Shown: positions 54,675-63,887, counted from the first letter of the stretch. The stretch is 64,000 nt of DNA from Verrucomicrobiia bacterium (GCA_019634625.1 JAHCBA010000025.1:38295-102294); one strand, 5' to 3'. Notes: generated by a model from the letters alone, not told the origin. Numbers and translations: made by a program.

Positions 54675-57572
54675 ATGAGTCATCATCAAGTAACGAGGAG
54701 AGGTGTGCCCGGTGGGCTTGTGCGCTGCGTGGCGTGGTGCGGAGCCGTGTGGGGATTCCAGGCGTTGGTCTGGGCGGCGACGGGGCCGGGATCGTTCGAC
54801 CCTTCATTTCGGCCGGAGATCGCCCTGGGCCCCGGCGAGGCGGTGCGGGCCGTGGTCCGCGACTCGGACGGAGGCTGGTGGTTGGCCAAGGGCAACGGCG
54901 TGGTGCGGTTGCAGTCGGAGGGTCGGTTGGATCCGGCATTCGTCCCAGGCCCGGGTGCGGACGACGAAGTGCGGGCCCTGGCGTTGGCGGGGGATGGGCG
55001 GCTTTACGTCGGGGGTGCCTTTGCGGAATTCGGAGGCCGGCAATCCCCGGCCTTGGTGCGCCTTGAGCCTTCGGGGGCCACGGACCCAACCTTCCCCGCA
55101 CCCGATGTTCAGGGGTACCGTCGGTCGGTCGAAGGCTTGCTCGTGCAACCGGACGGACACGTGGTGGTGACCGGGAACTTCGACCGATGGAACGGTCAGC
55201 GAGCGCCCTCGATCACGCGACTGGATGCGGACGGAGTGGTGGATGTGGACTTCACGGAGAACCTGCGGCCGATCTTCGGGGGAGCGACCGTCACCACCAT
55301 CACGACCACGAACGTCAACGGAACGCTGCAAGCCGTGACCAACGTGACGGTGAGCTACGAGACCTTGTCGCGCTACGGGACGATGGCCGCCACGGCGAGG
55401 CGTCCAGACGGACGCATTCTCGTCAGCGGCGTCGTGTTCGCCGAACTCGAGGCGGATGGACATCCGAACGGGGAGTCCTCAGAAGGTGCGTTTGCAGCAT
55501 GGGTGGCCTTGCCGAATGGGGAGGTCCTGGTGGCAAGCACGACGGTCATGAGCGGCGGAGGGAGAGAAGTCCAAGTGCGCCGAATGCGATCCGGAGGAGA
55601 CTGGCCGACGCTCTGGGAGGTGACACTCGCCTGCGATGACCGGGTGACCGCGGTGGCCGTGCAAGAGGACGGCGCGATTCTCCTGGGCGGTTCGTTCACG
55701 CATCTGAACGGCCACCGGCACGAGGGGCTGGCGCGGTTGAAGGCGGACGGGACGATCGACGCCGGGTTCGTGGCCCGGCTGGGGATCGACGGCGGCTCCT
55801 CGTGGGAACAACCCGCTCGATGGGACGACCGGGTCTGGGTGGCCGGGATCCAGGTCGAGCCGGACGGTGCCATCATGGTGCACGGGCGGTTCCACCATGC
55901 CGACGGGCAGCCGGTTCCGGGCTTCGTCCGCCTGCATGGAGGCGATCGCGATCCGGAGCCTCCCGCGTTTGGGCGAGGGGCGACGGACCTTGCGGCATTG
56001 GAAGGCCAACGGACCCGAATCGGCTTCGAACTCGCCAGCGCGACGGACGTTCGGGCGGGATGGTACCGGGATGGTCAAAGGCTCGAGGGGCAGAACTCGC
56101 CGGTGCTCGATTTCGGGTCCATTCGACTGGGCCATTCCGGCACATACCAGCTTCGAGCCACCAACGACGCCGGGGTGGCGGAGAGTCCGTTGGTCCGGGT
56201 CGCGGTGGATCTGGGTCCCACGCACCCGGGCTCGCCGGACGCCACCTTCCATACCGCGCTGGTGGGGTTGAGCGAATCGACTCCGAGCGCGCGGGTGTGG
56301 CTGGCGGGCATCGCGCCCGCGGGGGAGACGTTCCATGTCTTCGGCGGGTTCGAGTCGTACGATGGCCATCCGACGCGGCACGTGGCTCGAGTCCATGCCG
56401 ATGGGCAGGTGGACCCGGGGTTCGTCATGCTCCGCGACGATCCGAGGGCGGCGTCCATCGTTTATGTAACGAAGTGGGTGCCGCTCAGCGACGGGCGGCA
56501 TGTTGCCGAGGTGGAGTATCCGTTTTCCATGGTGCCCGAGTTTGGGCGGCGGACCGAACTGATCGCGGTGCGGGAGGATGGGTCGGTGGACCCAGGGTTT
56601 GTGCCGGCGATGCGACCCTACACGGCCACGTCCCGGTACGGGGCTTTGGCGGCGACGGCAGCCGGCGGGCTGCTTGCCGCCGGGTCCCTCGTGGAGTCGT
56701 CCGGCCCGCCGGACCGGTTGAACCTGGTCCGGCTCCGTGCGGACGGTTCTCTCGATCCGGAGTTTCGAGCCCAGGTCCATCCAACGAAATCGGTGCACGA
56801 CATCGTCGTGCTGGGCGACGGGCGGATTGTCGTGTGGTGGGTTGGAGGCACCTCGGACCCGGGGGTCGAAGTGGTGCGGCTTATGCCGGATGGAACGGAG
56901 GATGCCTCTTTTCGAACCGTCGCAACCGAAGGCTGGACCGGGGTGAACTCGGTGGTCCTGGACGCGGCGGGGCGTCTTGTCGTGGTTCCACGCCGGGTTC
57001 GGGGGGCGGCGGTGCCCCCGCTGGTGAGGATATTGCCGGATGGATCGGTGGATCCGCTCTTCCAACTTGCCTTGGGTCATCCATGGCCTTCGACCCTCCA
57101 GGTCCACACCATGGCCCTCCAGTCGGACGGGCGCATGGTGCTGTTTGTGGGTTCCGACGAACCCGTGACCGAAGAATTCCAGAACCTGGTCCGAATCGAA
57201 TCGGACGGCGCATGGGACGGGAGCTTCCAACTGTCGGAGCCCGGGCCATTGTTGACACTCAGCTCCATTCTGGTGGCGCCGCTCGTGTTACCGAATGACC
57301 GCGGTTTGGTGATGGCCAGTTCCGACAGGGTCCTGATCGCCCTTAACACGCATGATGAGCGCCGCCTGGAATCGCCGGCTTGGCGGGGGGACCGCTTCGA
57401 GGCGACGCTTCGAACCCGACCCGGCCGGAGGTACTTCGTCGAAGCGGCCTCCGATCCGGTGGGAGCGGATTGGATTGAAATCGGTGACGTGGAGGGCGAT
57501 GGCACGGCGCAAGGGTTCTCGCACGTCTCCGGTGACCGCCGATTCTATCGGGTACGCATCACCGACCGCTGA
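54675..57572 (+). CDS. Secreted delta-60-repeat propeller protein with Ig-like domain
   Basis: 965 residues from ATG 54675. An N-terminal signal-like segment (VWGFQALVWAATGPGS) is followed by delta-60 repeats of the form DPAFVPGPGADDEVRALALA...GDGRLYVGGAF and DGRILVSG (residues ~35-440). An Ig-like domain lies at ~445-520 (RTRIGFELASATDVRAGWYR, HSGTYQLRATNDAGV). Another set of delta-60 repeats runs to ~900 (DGRIVVWWVG, DGRMVLFVG), and a C-terminal score-type module ends RFYRVRITD. These exported propellers are common in Verrucomicrobia; none has a known function. It starts in the second copy of the duplicated segment. Confidence 0.85.
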   Translation: MSHHQVTRRGVPGGLVRCVAWCGAVWGFQALVWAATGPGSFDPSFRPEIALGPGEAVRAVVRDSDGGWWLAKGNGVVRLQSEGRLDPAFVPGPGADDEVRALALAGDGRLYVGGAFAEFGGRQSPALVRLEPSGATDPTFPAPDVQGYRRSVEGLLVQPDGHVVVTGNFDRWNGQRAPSITRLDADGVVDVDFTENLRPIFGGATVTTITTTNVNGTLQAVTNVTVSYETLSRYGTMAATARRPDGRILVSGVVFAELEADGHPNGESSEGAFAAWVALPNGEVLVASTTVMSGGGREVQVRRMRSGGDWPTLWEVTLACDDRVTAVAVQEDGAILLGGSFTHLNGHRHEGLARLKADGTIDAGFVARLGIDGGSSWEQPARWDDRVWVAGIQVEPDGAIMVHGRFHHADGQPVPGFVRLHGGDRDPEPPAFGRGATDLAALEGQRTRIGFELASATDVRAGWYRDGQRLEGQNSPVLDFGSIRLGHSGTYQLRATNDAGVAESPLVRVAVDLGPTHPGSPDATFHTALVGLSESTPSARVWLAGIAPAGETFHVFGGFESYDGHPTRHVARVHADGQVDPGFVMLRDDPRAASIVYVTKWVPLSDGRHVAEVEYPFSMVPEFGRRTELIAVREDGSVDPGFVPAMRPYTATSRYGALAATAAGGLLAAGSLVESSGPPDRLNLVRLRADGSLDPEFRAQVHPTKSVHDIVVLGDGRIVVWWVGGTSDPGVEVVRLMPDGTEDASFRTVATEGWTGVNSVVLDAAGRLVVVPRRVRGAAVPPLVRILPDGSVDPLFQLALGHPWPSTLQVHTMALQSDGRMVLFVGSDEPVTEEFQNLVRIESDGAWDGSFQLSEPGPLLTLSSILVAPLVLPNDRGLVMASSDRVLIALNTHDERRLESPAWRGDRFEATLRTRPGRRYFVEAASDPVGADWIEIGDVEGDGTAQGFSHVSGDRRFYRVRITDR

Positions 57573-57608
57573 TCATGGCCGTGCGGGTCCGGTCGTGCCT
57601 CCTTCCAT

Positions 57609-58424
57609 TCAGGGTTCGATCCGGAGCGAGTCGAACCATTGTTTGGCCTGGAGGAGGGCGAGGGCGGCGCAGAAGGAGTGGTTGGCCAGGGGAAAGGGGT
57701 CCACGGCGGTGACCTGGGTGGCGCCGGCAGCCTGGAAGTGGGCGAGGGCGACCTGGGTGTTGAGCGGGAGAACATCGCGGTCGCCCGCACAATGGTACAG
57801 GCGTGTCGGGACCGCGGGCACCCAACCGGTGTGCAGGTCATTGTCGCGCAGGGCGAGGCGGATCGGATGGTCCGGGTCGGCCCGGAGCGCCGCGACGACG
57901 TCCGGACGAAGGGCATCGACCACGGCGGTGGCTTGCGAGCCGGCATGGTGGTAGGGATGCCGCCCCGGGGAATCACCCAGGCCGAGGTAATCCGGCATGA
58001 CGACCAGGTATCGTGCCGCGGCGAGGATCAAGCCGAGGTCGGCCTCGTCGTTCAGGCGGGACGGTACGTCGGCGCGGCGGGTGACAGTCCCGTGCTGATA
58101 GCTGACGAGCGGAACGGCCCCCTCGCCGACCTCGGGTGTGACCACCAGGGCCGATGCCTGGGTCGGAAAACCGAAAGGATCCACGGTGGCGTACACCAAC
58201 CGCCATGCCGTCACCGGAACCGGGGTGATGCCGGGCACACCATACGAGGCGATCAGGGCGGCGAGTTCCGTCGCGGTGTAGTCCCTGAGGCGGGTGACCG
58301 ACAGGGTGTCGCCGCGCTCGGGTGCGGGGGGATCGACCCGGAGCCGAAAGTAGGCGCTCGGCCCGGCCGGACGTGGACCGCTCCACGAGGTTTCAATCGA
58401 AGGCCTGGCGAGGCTTGAGGATCT
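57609..58424 (-). pseudogene. Remnant of a secretory-lipase-type alpha/beta hydrolase
   Basis: The frame is open from 58424 but lacks an ATG; a GTG at 58238 gives 209 residues. Recognisable parts of the fungal/actinobacterial-type secretory lipase family are TAWRLVYATVDPFG, PLVSYQHGTVTR and MPDYLGLGDSPGRHPY. The tail has LRDNDLHTGWVPAVPTRLYH, DRDVLPLNTQVAL and NHSFCAALALL. Between AVVDALRPD and ADPDHPIRLAL the segment that normally holds the nucleophile elbow (GxSxGG) and cap is missing, so an active enzyme cannot be made. The 5' end is fused to a pilin-gene fragment. Both losses support calling it a pseudogene. Confidence 0.7.
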
Positions 58425-58584
58425 TCACGTGCCCGTCGCCGAAAAGAAGATTCCAGAGGCCACGATGGCGCCTGGGATACAACTGCCCCGCGACGTCCGG
58501 ATTGAGCCTGACCAGCGCATCCATCTGGATGCCCGCGGAGAGCATCTTCTCAATCCCGAAGGGATTCCAGGCCGGAAGAATGGC
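58393..58584 (-). pseudogene. C-terminal fragment of a prepilin-like gene
   Basis: Read on minus from 58584, the frame gives AILPAWNPFGIEKMLSAGIQ, then HRGLWNLLFGDGHVKILKPR and QAFD before the stop. The H-X9-DG motif (HRGLWNLLFGDG) is the tail of the same prepilin group as at 13544 and 53209. There is no start or N-terminal helix, and an in-frame TAG lies just upstream. It overlaps the 5' end of the lipase remnant in another frame. Confidence 0.72.
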
Positions 58585-58663
58585 CTATCGCAAGGCCATA
58601 GGCATGGTCACCGAAGGCAGTTGGATCCGGGCCGTGCCTCCCCAAACCGCCGGTGGGCCTTCT

Positions 58664-58709
58664 GGATAGGGGTAGGGGTGGCGCCGAAGCGCCACCCCTA
58701 CCCCTATCC
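58664..58709. repeat. Perfect 21-bp inverted repeat with CGAA loop
   Basis: GGATAGGGGTAGGGGTGGCG plus one C, loop CGAA, then its exact complement. It stands between the pilin-gene fragment (minus) and the third kinase (plus). There is no T run, so it is more like a REP or palindromic element than a terminator. The rest of 58585-58783 has no gene. Confidence 0.9.
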
Positions 58710-58783
58710 AAACCGAACATGGGATTCACCCGGATCACGATCGCCCGTAATGTCCGCCCCCGGATTCCTCAGGAAGCGGGTGT

Positions 58784-61700
58784 ATGGAGACGCGTGCGAC
58801 ATCCGGAACATGCCCCAGGTGCGGTGCGACGGTGCCCCATAATGCCGCCGAGGGACTGTGCCCCGCCTGCCTGCTGGCCGCGGCGTCCCTCCCCACGGAG
58901 GCGGGCCCGACAACCCGACGGCGCCAGACCTCGGTGCCGGACATGGAACAGGTGTCGGCCGCCTTTCCCCAGTGGGAGATGGTCGAGTGCATCGGTGCGG
59001 GCGGCATGGGCGCGGTGTTCAAGGCCCGCCAACCGAAGCTCGACCGCTGGGTGGCTCTCAAGCTGCTCCCCGAGGCGCTGGCCGAGGACCCGGAGTTCAC
59101 CGAACGCTTCGAGCGCGAGGCCCGCACCCTCGCCCGCCTCGGACATCCCGGAATCGTCACGGTTCACGACTTCGGCAAGGCCGGCGGGTTCCATTACCTC
59201 GTGATGGAATACGTGGACGGCGTGAACCTGCGCCAGGCCATGCGGACTGGCCGCTTCACCCCCGCTCAGGCGCTTGGGATGGTCCCCCGGATCTGCGAGG
59301 CCCTCCAGTACGCTCACGACGCCGGGGTGACGCACCGCGACATCAAGCCGGAGAACATCCTCCTCGACGCCCGCGGCCGGGTGAAGATCGCCGACTTCGG
59401 CATTGCCAAACTGCTGGGGGAACCGGATGTCGAGGGCACCCTCACCGCCACCGGCTCCGCCCTCGGCACCCCGCAGTACATGGCCCCGGAACAGATCGAG
59501 CACCCCTCGGAGGTCGATCACCGGGCGGACATCTATTCGCTCGGGGTGGTCTTCTACGAACTGCTGACCGGCGAACTGCCGCTGGGCCGCTTTGCCCCGC
59601 CCTCCGAAAAGGTCGATCTGGACGCCCGCGTCGATGCCATCGTCCTCCGGGCCCTGGCCAAGGAACGCGAACTACGTCAGCAGACGGCGGGGGAGATGCA
59701 AACCGAGGTGGAACGAGTGACAACGGCCCGGCGGCAATCCGTCGGCGGCGATGCCTCGCACCTCGCGGCACCGCCGCCTGCGGGCCGGCCCTGGAACCTG
59801 CCCCTCCCTTGGAAATGGGCGCTGCTGATCGTCTGGGGCCTGCTGCTTGGGATCGAGAGTTTCCAGCAGGCCGCCGCCTGGCGCTGGAGTTGGCAGCTCG
59901 TCGTGCCCGGCTTGTGGAATCCGGCCAACTGGACCTCGAACGGATTTCCGATTGGGTCATGGATCGTCTACGCCGCGGCGCTCGCGGGCGTGGCGACCTT
60001 GGGGTGGTGGGCCATTTGGTCCAAGCGGGCGGTTTGGCTGGGCGCGTTTCCGAAACGGTTGCCGGACGCAGGTGCCGGGAAAGCGAACCGCGAGATCGAC
60101 GCATGGTTGAGGCGAGCGATGATGGCAACCGTTGCCTTCGTGGTCGCGTCCCTGGTGTGGTTGTTACTGATCGAATCCATCTACGTGCCTTCAAGCCCGG
60201 TCTGGGTGCATGGCGGCTCGTGGCATTCGATCGGCCGTCTCCTGCTCACGACGGTCTCCTTGTGGGGAATCCTCCTTCCGCTGGCGTTCCTCGTGTGGCG
60301 CGAGAACAGGCGCCTCAATGTCCAGGCCGCGAAGCCGATCCCACTCCGGGCCCATCGCGTGGCGGTCGGAATGCTCGTCTTCGCGGCGCTTGGCGCCCTC
60401 CCATTGCTGACCACGCATTCCGACGGGGCGCGTCTCGTCGTGATGGGCAACTCGTCCTGGGCGGCGCTCATCGCTGTGGCTCTGTGGACTCGAAGCCGCC
60501 TCTGGCGGGCGATGGCACTCCCTTTGAACGCATCGGCGCTCGCCTACTCCATCGTAAACCTCGTGTTCTTGGCCAGGAGGACCTTGGACGGGGGTATGGG
60601 GTTGTCGGCCTTCCCGGACTCCTGGCCCCCGCCCTTCGTGGCGACCCACCCCGGTGCCCTCCTCGTACTGTCCGCCGCCGCGATCTTGGGACCCCTGGCA
60701 GGCTGCCTCACCTTGCTGTCTCCCGGCGTCCGTCCGGCGTTCGGGTTGCCGCCCCGTGGACATCCCGCGGCCGATTCGAACCCTGCCCCGACAGGCCCTT
60801 CACCTTTGGCTAAGAGCCCGGCGCGCGAATCCCAGCCGACACCTCCACCCCATACAACCACCGGCCCCTCCGGCATTCCTGAGTCGATGAAACCGCTCGT
60901 CTTGATGGGGCTCCTCGCACTGCTGGTGTTGCTGGCGCCGGGTACCCTGCGGATCACGCTCGTGGGCATGGGTGGACTGATCCCTGTCTTGCTGGGAGGC
61001 GGGATCATGAGCCCGATTGCCGCCGGAGTGCTCGTCGTGTCGATCGGGCTTCCCCTCGCGGCGTGGTCCTATCGGGAACGCCTGTTGGAGCCGTTCGACC
61101 TCCAGATCCGCCGTGGGGCCGATGGCGGCGAAGCCCCGATGGCGGCGGTGGATCGCTGGCTGCGCGGGGCGATGCTCGGCGTGATGGCGAGTCTGGTAAT
61201 CTGGATGGCCACGTATGTGCCTTTGGGGCTGGGGCTGGCGGTTCACCTGGACAACGCCCGCTCACCCGGGTCGCGGTTGTCCTTGGCCTGGTGGACGGCC
61301 GTCCTGATGAGCGTCGGCTTGAGCGTCCTGCTCGCCTGGAAGCGAGGCTATCGGCGAGCCGCCGGACCGGGGCCGCGGTGGATGCGGCGCTTCGGCATCG
61401 AACTCGCTGTCGCGGGGCTGGTCTGCATCGTGGCGGAGAAGGGTCTGCTCCACGAAAGCCCCTACGCCCAGGTCTCCTCCAACACCGCCGTTTTCCTGTT
61501 TCTTCCCGCCACCGCCCTCCTGACCCGCAGCCCGTACTGGCGCGCGGTGGCGTTGCCGGTGGGGTTGGTGCTGGTCTCGATGCACCTGATCTTCCTCGGG
61601 TGGATCGGCCTCCAGGACGATGCGGCAAGGCTCCTCCCCACCACGCTGCAAAGCGCCCTCGCCTGGATCGCTATCCTCCTTCAACTGGCGGGCACGGTGG

Positions 61701-61798
61701 CCCTGGTGCTCCCCAGTGCCCAAGCGGCCTTCGGAATTCCGCGGCCGTCCCGCGCCCCCCGATCCCCGCATCTCCCGCATCCGGCGGGAGCGGCGTGA
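58784..61798 (+). CDS. Ser/Thr protein kinase with a polytopic membrane C-terminus
   Basis: 1004 residues. An N-terminal zinc ribbon (CPRCGATVPHNAAEGLCPAC) is followed by a kinase domain at ~66-330: GAGGMGAVFKARQPKLDRW, VALKLLPEAL, HRDIKPENILL (His184), DFGIAKLL (Asp204) and APEQIE, with all catalytic residues present. After ~345 there is no globular sensor but about fourteen hydrophobic helices, in two similar blocks (IWSKRAVWLGAFP and WLRRAMMATVAFVVASLVWL; WSYRERLLEPFDLQ and WLRGAMLGVMASLVIWM). A charged Pro/Ser-rich linker (~660-705) separates them. Such kinases may respond to membrane state. The sigma factor gene overlaps the stop by 4 bp. Confidence 0.9.
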   Translation: METRATSGTCPRCGATVPHNAAEGLCPACLLAAASLPTEAGPTTRRRQTSVPDMEQVSAAFPQWEMVECIGAGGMGAVFKARQPKLDRWVALKLLPEALAEDPEFTERFEREARTLARLGHPGIVTVHDFGKAGGFHYLVMEYVDGVNLRQAMRTGRFTPAQALGMVPRICEALQYAHDAGVTHRDIKPENILLDARGRVKIADFGIAKLLGEPDVEGTLTATGSALGTPQYMAPEQIEHPSEVDHRADIYSLGVVFYELLTGELPLGRFAPPSEKVDLDARVDAIVLRALAKERELRQQTAGEMQTEVERVTTARRQSVGGDASHLAAPPPAGRPWNLPLPWKWALLIVWGLLLGIESFQQAAAWRWSWQLVVPGLWNPANWTSNGFPIGSWIVYAAALAGVATLGWWAIWSKRAVWLGAFPKRLPDAGAGKANREIDAWLRRAMMATVAFVVASLVWLLLIESIYVPSSPVWVHGGSWHSIGRLLLTTVSLWGILLPLAFLVWRENRRLNVQAAKPIPLRAHRVAVGMLVFAALGALPLLTTHSDGARLVVMGNSSWAALIAVALWTRSRLWRAMALPLNASALAYSIVNLVFLARRTLDGGMGLSAFPDSWPPPFVATHPGALLVLSAAAILGPLAGCLTLLSPGVRPAFGLPPRGHPAADSNPAPTGPSPLAKSPARESQPTPPPHTTTGPSGIPESMKPLVLMGLLALLVLLAPGTLRITLVGMGGLIPVLLGGGIMSPIAAGVLVVSIGLPLAAWSYRERLLEPFDLQIRRGADGGEAPMAAVDRWLRGAMLGVMASLVIWMATYVPLGLGLAVHLDNARSPGSRLSLAWWTAVLMSVGLSVLLAWKRGYRRAAGPGPRWMRRFGIELAVAGLVCIVAEKGLLHESPYAQVSSNTAVFLFLPATALLTRSPYWRAVALPVGLVLVSMHLIFLGWIGLQDDAARLLPTTLQSALAWIAILLQLAGTVALVLPSAQAAFGIPRPSRAPRSPHLPHPAGAA

Positions 61799-62565
61799 AT
61801 CCTTTGGGCATCACCCCCGGCGCTGGTGGGACATTCGCCACCACGCGCTGGACGCAGGTGCTCCGCGCACGGGGAAAATCCGACGAGGCACGCGTGGCCC
61901 TCGGCGAACTCTGCCAGGCCTATTGGGAACCCGTCTTCCAGTTCATCCGCCGGACCGGGCAATCGGAGGATGCCGCGCGCGACCTGACCCAGGAGTTCTT
62001 CGCCCGTCTCCTGGCCCGACAGGGACTCGACACGGTCCAACCGGGTTGGGGCCGTTTCCGATCGTTCCTGCTCGGGGCCGTGAAGCACTTCCTCTCCGAC
62101 ATGCGTGACCGGGCCCAGGCCGCCCGGCGCGGCGGAGGTTGGACCCGCGTCCCCATGGGCGATGGCACGTTGGACCCAGCCACACCGGCCTCCCCTGACC
62201 GCGGCGCCGGCGGGGTAGTCGAACCGCCTCCGGACGCCATGTTCGACCGTGCCTGGGCCACAAGCCTCGTGAACCGCGCCGTCGAGGGCCTCGCGATTGA
62301 AATGGCTCGCGGGGGACGCGCCGAGGTCTTCGCAGTCCTCAAGCCCTGGCTGCTCGGCGAGGTGGACGACCGGACCCAGGGGGAGGCGGCCACCCGCCTC
62401 GGCTGGACCGAGAACGCGGTACGCGTGGCCGTCCATCGCCTGCGCCGGCGCTTCCGCGAACGCGTGCAGTCCGAAATCGCCGACACCATCGAGGATCCCG
62501 GTCGGGTTCGGGAGGAAATGCGCTACCTCCTCGAGGCCTTGCTGGAACCGGGATCCCAAGTCTGA
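61795..62565 (+). CDS. Sigma-70 family (ECF-like) sigma factor, third pair
   Basis: 256 residues from GTG 61795, which overlaps the kinase stop (GTGA). The N-terminus NPLGITPGAGGTFATTRWTQ leads into LGELCQAYWEPVFQFIRRTG, DAARDLTQEFFARLL and RFRSFLLGAVKHFLSDMRDR, the region 2 of the same subgroup as the factor at 17727. Region 4 is EAATRLGWTENAVRVAVHRL and RRRFRERVQSEIADTIEDPG. Here the order is kinase then sigma, while the first two pairs are sigma then kinase. Translational coupling makes a joint function with the kinase very likely. Confidence 0.9.
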   Translation: MNPLGITPGAGGTFATTRWTQVLRARGKSDEARVALGELCQAYWEPVFQFIRRTGQSEDAARDLTQEFFARLLARQGLDTVQPGWGRFRSFLLGAVKHFLSDMRDRAQAARRGGGWTRVPMGDGTLDPATPASPDRGAGGVVEPPPDAMFDRAWATSLVNRAVEGLAIEMARGGRAEVFAVLKPWLLGEVDDRTQGEAATRLGWTENAVRVAVHRLRRRFRERVQSEIADTIEDPGRVREEMRYLLEALLEPGSQV

Positions 62566-62593
62566 ATGGTGCGGTCTTGCGCCGTTCCCGAAG

Positions 62594-62683
62594 CCCCGGG
62601 GTCAGATCTCTGATTTTGACATTCGGCTCCCTCTCAGGCGCCACGACTTGATTTGTCAAATTCACAGATCTGACCCCCGGGGG
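62594..62683. repeat. REP-like inverted repeat pair
   Basis: CCCCGGGGTCAGATCTCTGA then TTTTGACA at the left faces TTTGTCAAATTCACAGATCT then GACCCCCGGGG at the right, about 30 bp apart. The arms match at ~26 of 29 bases. GGTCAGATCT-type repeats with TTGACA ends are typical of mobile REP/BIME units moved by RAYT (IS200-like) transposases. The unit lies between the sigma factor and the next gene. Confidence 0.78.
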
Positions 62684-62745
62684 TTGATCTGCTCGTTGGC
62701 CGGCCTGCGGAGCCTGAACTTCGATGAGATCACCGTGAGGAAAAC

Positions 62746-63288
62746 ATGAGCACCATCGCCCCCGGACGCCTCTTCAACGTCACCGACGCCGCCAGCTTTG
62801 TCGCGCTGTCCCAACAGAATTGGGTAATCGCCAGCGAGGAACTGTTCTCCAGAGTCCCCACCTATCAGAATGGCAGCCCCAACACCCTGAACGGCCCGCC
62901 GACCTCCGGCGCGTGGAATGTGGGCGACTTCTGGCGGGACCAGAACGGCGCGGAGTTCATCTGCACCGTCGCAGGAACCCCGGGCACCTGGCGGCAGACA
63001 GCGCCGGCCAGCGTCACCGCAGATCCGGTTAGCGGGACGTTCCCTCCCGGATACCTGATCCTGAACGTCGCGGATGGCGGCCTGAAGCGTCATGCGGGAG
63101 GACTGTCGTGGAATGCACAGGTCGGCGCTTTCGAATCCTCGAAGATCGGCTTCCACTGCACGACGCCCACCGCCCAACGGGCCAGCGCCGATCAGGTCGC
63201 GGCTTCAGACCTCGGCAGCGTCATCATCCTCGCAATCGAACTGCGGACAGCCCTGGTCGAGAAGGGGCTCATCAAAGGCGCTCCATAA
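62746..63288 (+). CDS. Small protein of unknown function, phage-tail-like segment
   Basis: 180 residues from ATG 62746, with AGGAAAAC before it as ribosome binding site. There is no signal peptide or membrane helix. The middle SGAWNVGDFWRDQNGAEFIC and TVAGTPGTWRQTAPASVTAD resembles the short segments in phage tail-fibre and head-associated proteins that fold as beta-prisms. The C-terminus SSKIGFHCTTPTAQRASADQ is also of tail-fibre type. No other phage gene is nearby, so it may be a domesticated or orphan gene. The exact family is not known. Confidence 0.6.
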   Translation: MSTIAPGRLFNVTDAASFVALSQQNWVIASEELFSRVPTYQNGSPNTLNGPPTSGAWNVGDFWRDQNGAEFICTVAGTPGTWRQTAPASVTADPVSGTFPPGYLILNVADGGLKRHAGGLSWNAQVGAFESSKIGFHCTTPTAQRASADQVAASDLGSVIILAIELRTALVEKGLIKGAP

Positions 63289-63289
63289 G

Positions 63290-63829
63290 CTACTTCACAG
63301 GACTGCCGAGTATCGCGTCAATGTCCGCTATTTTTTCCTTGTCTAAGTACAACGCGCCTTCCTTTGGAAAGCGCTTATGCGCGACGCCTTGGAGTTCCTT
63401 GAACGCCGAACTGTTTACCGCGATGGCGTGATCCACGGCGTCATAAACCGCATTCGTCACGGATATCAACATTATCATGGTCCGAGCGCCACCTGAGATT
63501 CTGCAGACACCCTTCGCTAGATCTGGTGCATCTACCAAACTGCACTCACGGTAAATGACTTGCAATAAGTCATTGAGATTCTGGATGTGGTCTAGAACGG
63601 CGTGATACGACTGTTGAGCTATTGCGCTGTTGGGTATTGCATTCGCGTCTTCAGTCGTCAGCAAGAAGGCCAGATCCTCGCAGTTGAGTTGCAGCGTGCT
63701 TCGCGTGGCCGGAGTCACGGGTATCCGGGTCGCGCGATCGCTTTGATCGCGAACGGGGTTGAGAATATTGATCCGAAATGCACACAGGAAATTCAAGTGC
63801 ATGATGACGGCCAACTGAGCCCTCATCAT
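63290..63829 (-). CDS. Hypothetical protein of low GC
   Basis: 179 residues; Met residues 1, 2 and 10 are all possible starts. There is no recognised domain. The chain is mostly helical-looking (AIAQQSYHAVLDHIQNLNDL, MIMLISVTNAVYDAVDHAIA) with no clear signal peptide. The DNA is near 50% G+C by eye against ~70% around it, and it uses AT-rich codons. This suggests a recently acquired gene. It converges with the gene at 62746 with a 1-bp gap, and a large inverted repeat lies just upstream at 63888-63974. Confidence 0.55.
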   Translation of the reverse strand: MMRAQLAVIMHLNFLCAFRINILNPVRDQSDRATRIPVTPATRSTLQLNCEDLAFLLTTEDANAIPNSAIAQQSYHAVLDHIQNLNDLLQVIYRECSLVDAPDLAKGVCRISGGARTMIMLISVTNAVYDAVDHAIAVNSSAFKELQGVAHKRFPKEGALYLDKEKIADIDAILGSPVK

Positions 63830-63887
63830 TGCCCCATGATGTTGTCTCGAGGTCTTTCGATTCTCGAGATACTTCTGTAACCAATAG

